Shown: positions 62,351 through 64,000 of the stretch, in pieces
Layout of the letters: every line of letters starts with the position of its first letter
Numbering within the stretch: position 1 is the stretch's first letter
Assembly (NCBI GenBank): GCA_037953625.1
Contig: CM075655.1
Location: 121,899,001 to 121,963,000, forward strand
Reading direction: 5' to 3'
DNA: 64,000 bases
Origin: Crotalaria pallida
Lineage: Eukaryota > Streptophyta > Magnoliopsida > Fabales > Fabaceae
Made by a program: the position numbers and the translations under genes
Notes under the pieces: generated by a model
What the model was told of the DNA's origin: nothing
Database searches by the model: none
What the model saw: the letters and a program-made list of their open reading frames with translations, nothing else

Positions 62351-63875
62351 ATGGGGAGGGCTCCTTGCTGTGACAAAGCCAACGTCAAGAAAGGACCATG
62401 GTCACCTGAAGAAGACACCAAACTCAAAGCTTATATCGAGCAACACGGTACCGGTGGCAACTGGATTGCCCTGCCCCATAAGATAGGTAGGAATTTCATG
62501 TTATTTCATGTTAATTTAATTTCATTCACTATATATATTGTTAATTAAAGTGATAGATCTTATTACACTTAGTTATTCAAACAAATATATGCATATAATC
62601 ATTAACCGTAAACTTTCATACCTCAATTTAATTAGAACCCAAAATTCTATATATTGGATTGTTTCTTACTTGTTGTGCATGTCTAGGCCTCAAGAGATGT
62701 GGGAAAAGCTGTCGTCTTAGATGGCTAAACTATCTTCGCCCGAACATTAAACATGGGGGATTCTCAGAAGAAGAAGACAACGTAATTTGCAGCCTCTATG
62801 TTAGTATTGGAAGCAGGTAAATAAATTTGTTAGATTGATATCAATAATTAGATTAAAAGTCTATATATCAAAAGTAGCCTTGCCATGTTCAAACTCTATA
62901 AACAACTTATTATTTTCCTTCAATTAAGATAAGATTATGTATACCCTATAAGATATAGGAACTCGTGCACCGAACCGCCTTTTATATTTAAAAGTAACCT
63001 TTATTCTTATATGTTACAATTGTAGTCTCTATAACGGTGAAGCAGTCTAAATTTTTTTTTGACAAAAGCAAAAAACTTGAAGCAGTCTAAATTATTATTG
63101 CTCAAGAAAATAAATATGATGCAGGTGGTCAATTATAGCAGCGCAATTACCAGGACGCACAGATAATGATATAAAGAACTACTGGAACACTAGGTTGAAG
63201 AAGAAGCTCATTGGGAAGCAAAGGAAGAATCAGCAGGCTCAAGCTCGTCGAGTTATTAGCACCCTCAAGCAAGAGATCAAGAGAGAACCAGATCATCAAG
63301 TTATCTCCCAAACTTCATATTGGCCTTATTCTTCAGAGCAGTATAATTCTGTGCATATGCAAGTGGCAAATACTAATAATGCTTCCATTCAACAGTATGA
63401 TGTCAACAATCAAACATCCTTCAGGAGCTTACTACTTAATAACAACAACACAGTCACTGCCAACTTTAATTCACAAGTTGCATGTGATGTTTCCTTTCAA
63501 CAAGACCAGGTTTATCCAATCACAATGAACATGATAAACCCAAACAATAGTGGCATTGGCGGCACTTGTGTGGCATCATCAAATATATTTCAAGGGTTTG
63601 AAAACTTTCCAAATGAGTTGAGTGATGAGCTGGTATGTGTGAACCCACAACAAATAGATGGGTCAATAATGCAGGGTTTTTATGGAATGGAATCCTTGGA
63701 CTTAACCAATAATGGTAGCACTAACACCACTTCAACAGAAAGCACTAGTTGGGGAGATATGAGCTCTTTGGTTTACTCACCTAATTTGGTTTCTGAATAT
63801 GAAGGCTGTCCACAAGGAATTCCACAAGATGTCACTTTTGAAGATTCTAGGTACTTTGGAATTCAAATGCAATAG
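62351..63875 (+). CDS. MYB36: R2R3-MYB transcription factor, MYB36/RAX clade
   Basis: Three exons: 62351-62486, 62687-62816 and 63125-63875, giving 338 residues. Introns fall at the usual R2R3-MYB positions (within G46 and R89). The R2 repeat has Trp at 17, 38 and 58. In R3 the first Trp is Phe (F71), as is normal, with W90 and W109. The N-terminus MGRAPCCDKANVKKGPWSPE and the block NTRLKKKLIGKQRK place it in subgroup 14 (MYB36, MYB37/38/84 RAX, MYB68, MYB87), closest by eye to MYB36 and RAX2-like proteins. Known roles in the clade: Casparian strip differentiation (MYB36) and axillary meristem formation (RAX). The C-terminal half is Asn/Gln/Ser-rich, ending near TSWGDMSSLVY. Which paralogue function applies cannot be told from sequence alone. 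The ATG follows a GA-rich leader. Confidence 0.93.
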
Positions 63876-64000
63876 CAGCTATGCCAATATATGTATATGA
63901 TGGGGTGGTGAAAATTTGTAATACACAAGAAAAAAATTTGTATTAGACAAAACCCTAATGATGAGTTAGTTCACTTTCACTTGGATATATTTAATTTGTT
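63876..64000 (+). other. Start of MYB 3' untranslated region
   Basis: Sequence directly after the stop codon, running to the end of the window. It includes AATAC and AATTTGT stretches typical of plant 3' ends, but the polyadenylation site is not resolved. Confidence 0.4.

Overview
The window is AT-rich plant nuclear DNA from a eudicot. The genes have short exons, GT-AG introns and plant-specific families. The intergenic space is full of short non-autonomous DNA transposons and tRNA-derived SINEs. A legume is my best guess (inference from protein resemblance and repeat style, not proven).

Four apparently functional host genes are present: a class II HD-Zip transcription factor of the HAT22/HAT9 type (minus strand, 7736-9542); a CROWDED NUCLEI 4 / NMCP2-type nuclear lamina coiled-coil protein (plus, 32080-36626); a plastid-type branched-chain aminotransferase with ten coding exons (plus, 40413-45667); and an R2R3-MYB of the MYB36/RAX clade (plus, 62351-63875). 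They have unrelated jobs and are simply neighbours. Exon borders were set by hand from GT/AG sites and reading-frame continuity.

The most unusual region is 25717-31856, a 6,140-bp Mutator-like element (MULE) bounded by a perfect 9-bp target duplication (TGAGCTTTA) and degenerate long terminal inverted repeats. It is laid out like maize MuDR, with two genes transcribed inward from the two ends. One end drives a FAR1-type MULE transposase; the other drives a plant mobile domain (PMD, MAIN-like) protein in place of a mudrB-like gene. Three arrays, one inside each end and one between the two gene 3' ends, hold about 30 copies of a 20-bp imperfect palindrome (CTCGC-N10-GCGAG). Units are spaced mostly 37 bp with recurrent 48-bp steps. 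Both genes look damaged: a frameshift in the PMD exon 2, and a lost splice acceptor plus a missing C-terminus in the transposase. The element sits 224 bp upstream of the CRWN4 start codon and has split that gene's upstream region.

Other mobile DNA includes three fold-back MULE MITEs with exact 9-bp target duplications (15956-16553, 17094-17612, 47672-48171), many Stowaway-like MITEs (one nested inside another at 14250-14831), seven tRNA-derived SINE copies of five families (most with visible target duplications), LINE 3' fragments, and a 2.2-kb non-autonomous Helitron (55010-57241) carrying a broken piece of an autophagy ATG8 gene. A near-identical 170-bp direct duplication (48020-48189 and 49671-49840) brackets a 1.5-kb segment that begins with a Helitron-type 3' end. 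The long stretches 1-7735, 9543-25707 and 45668-62350 contain no intact host gene that I can support.
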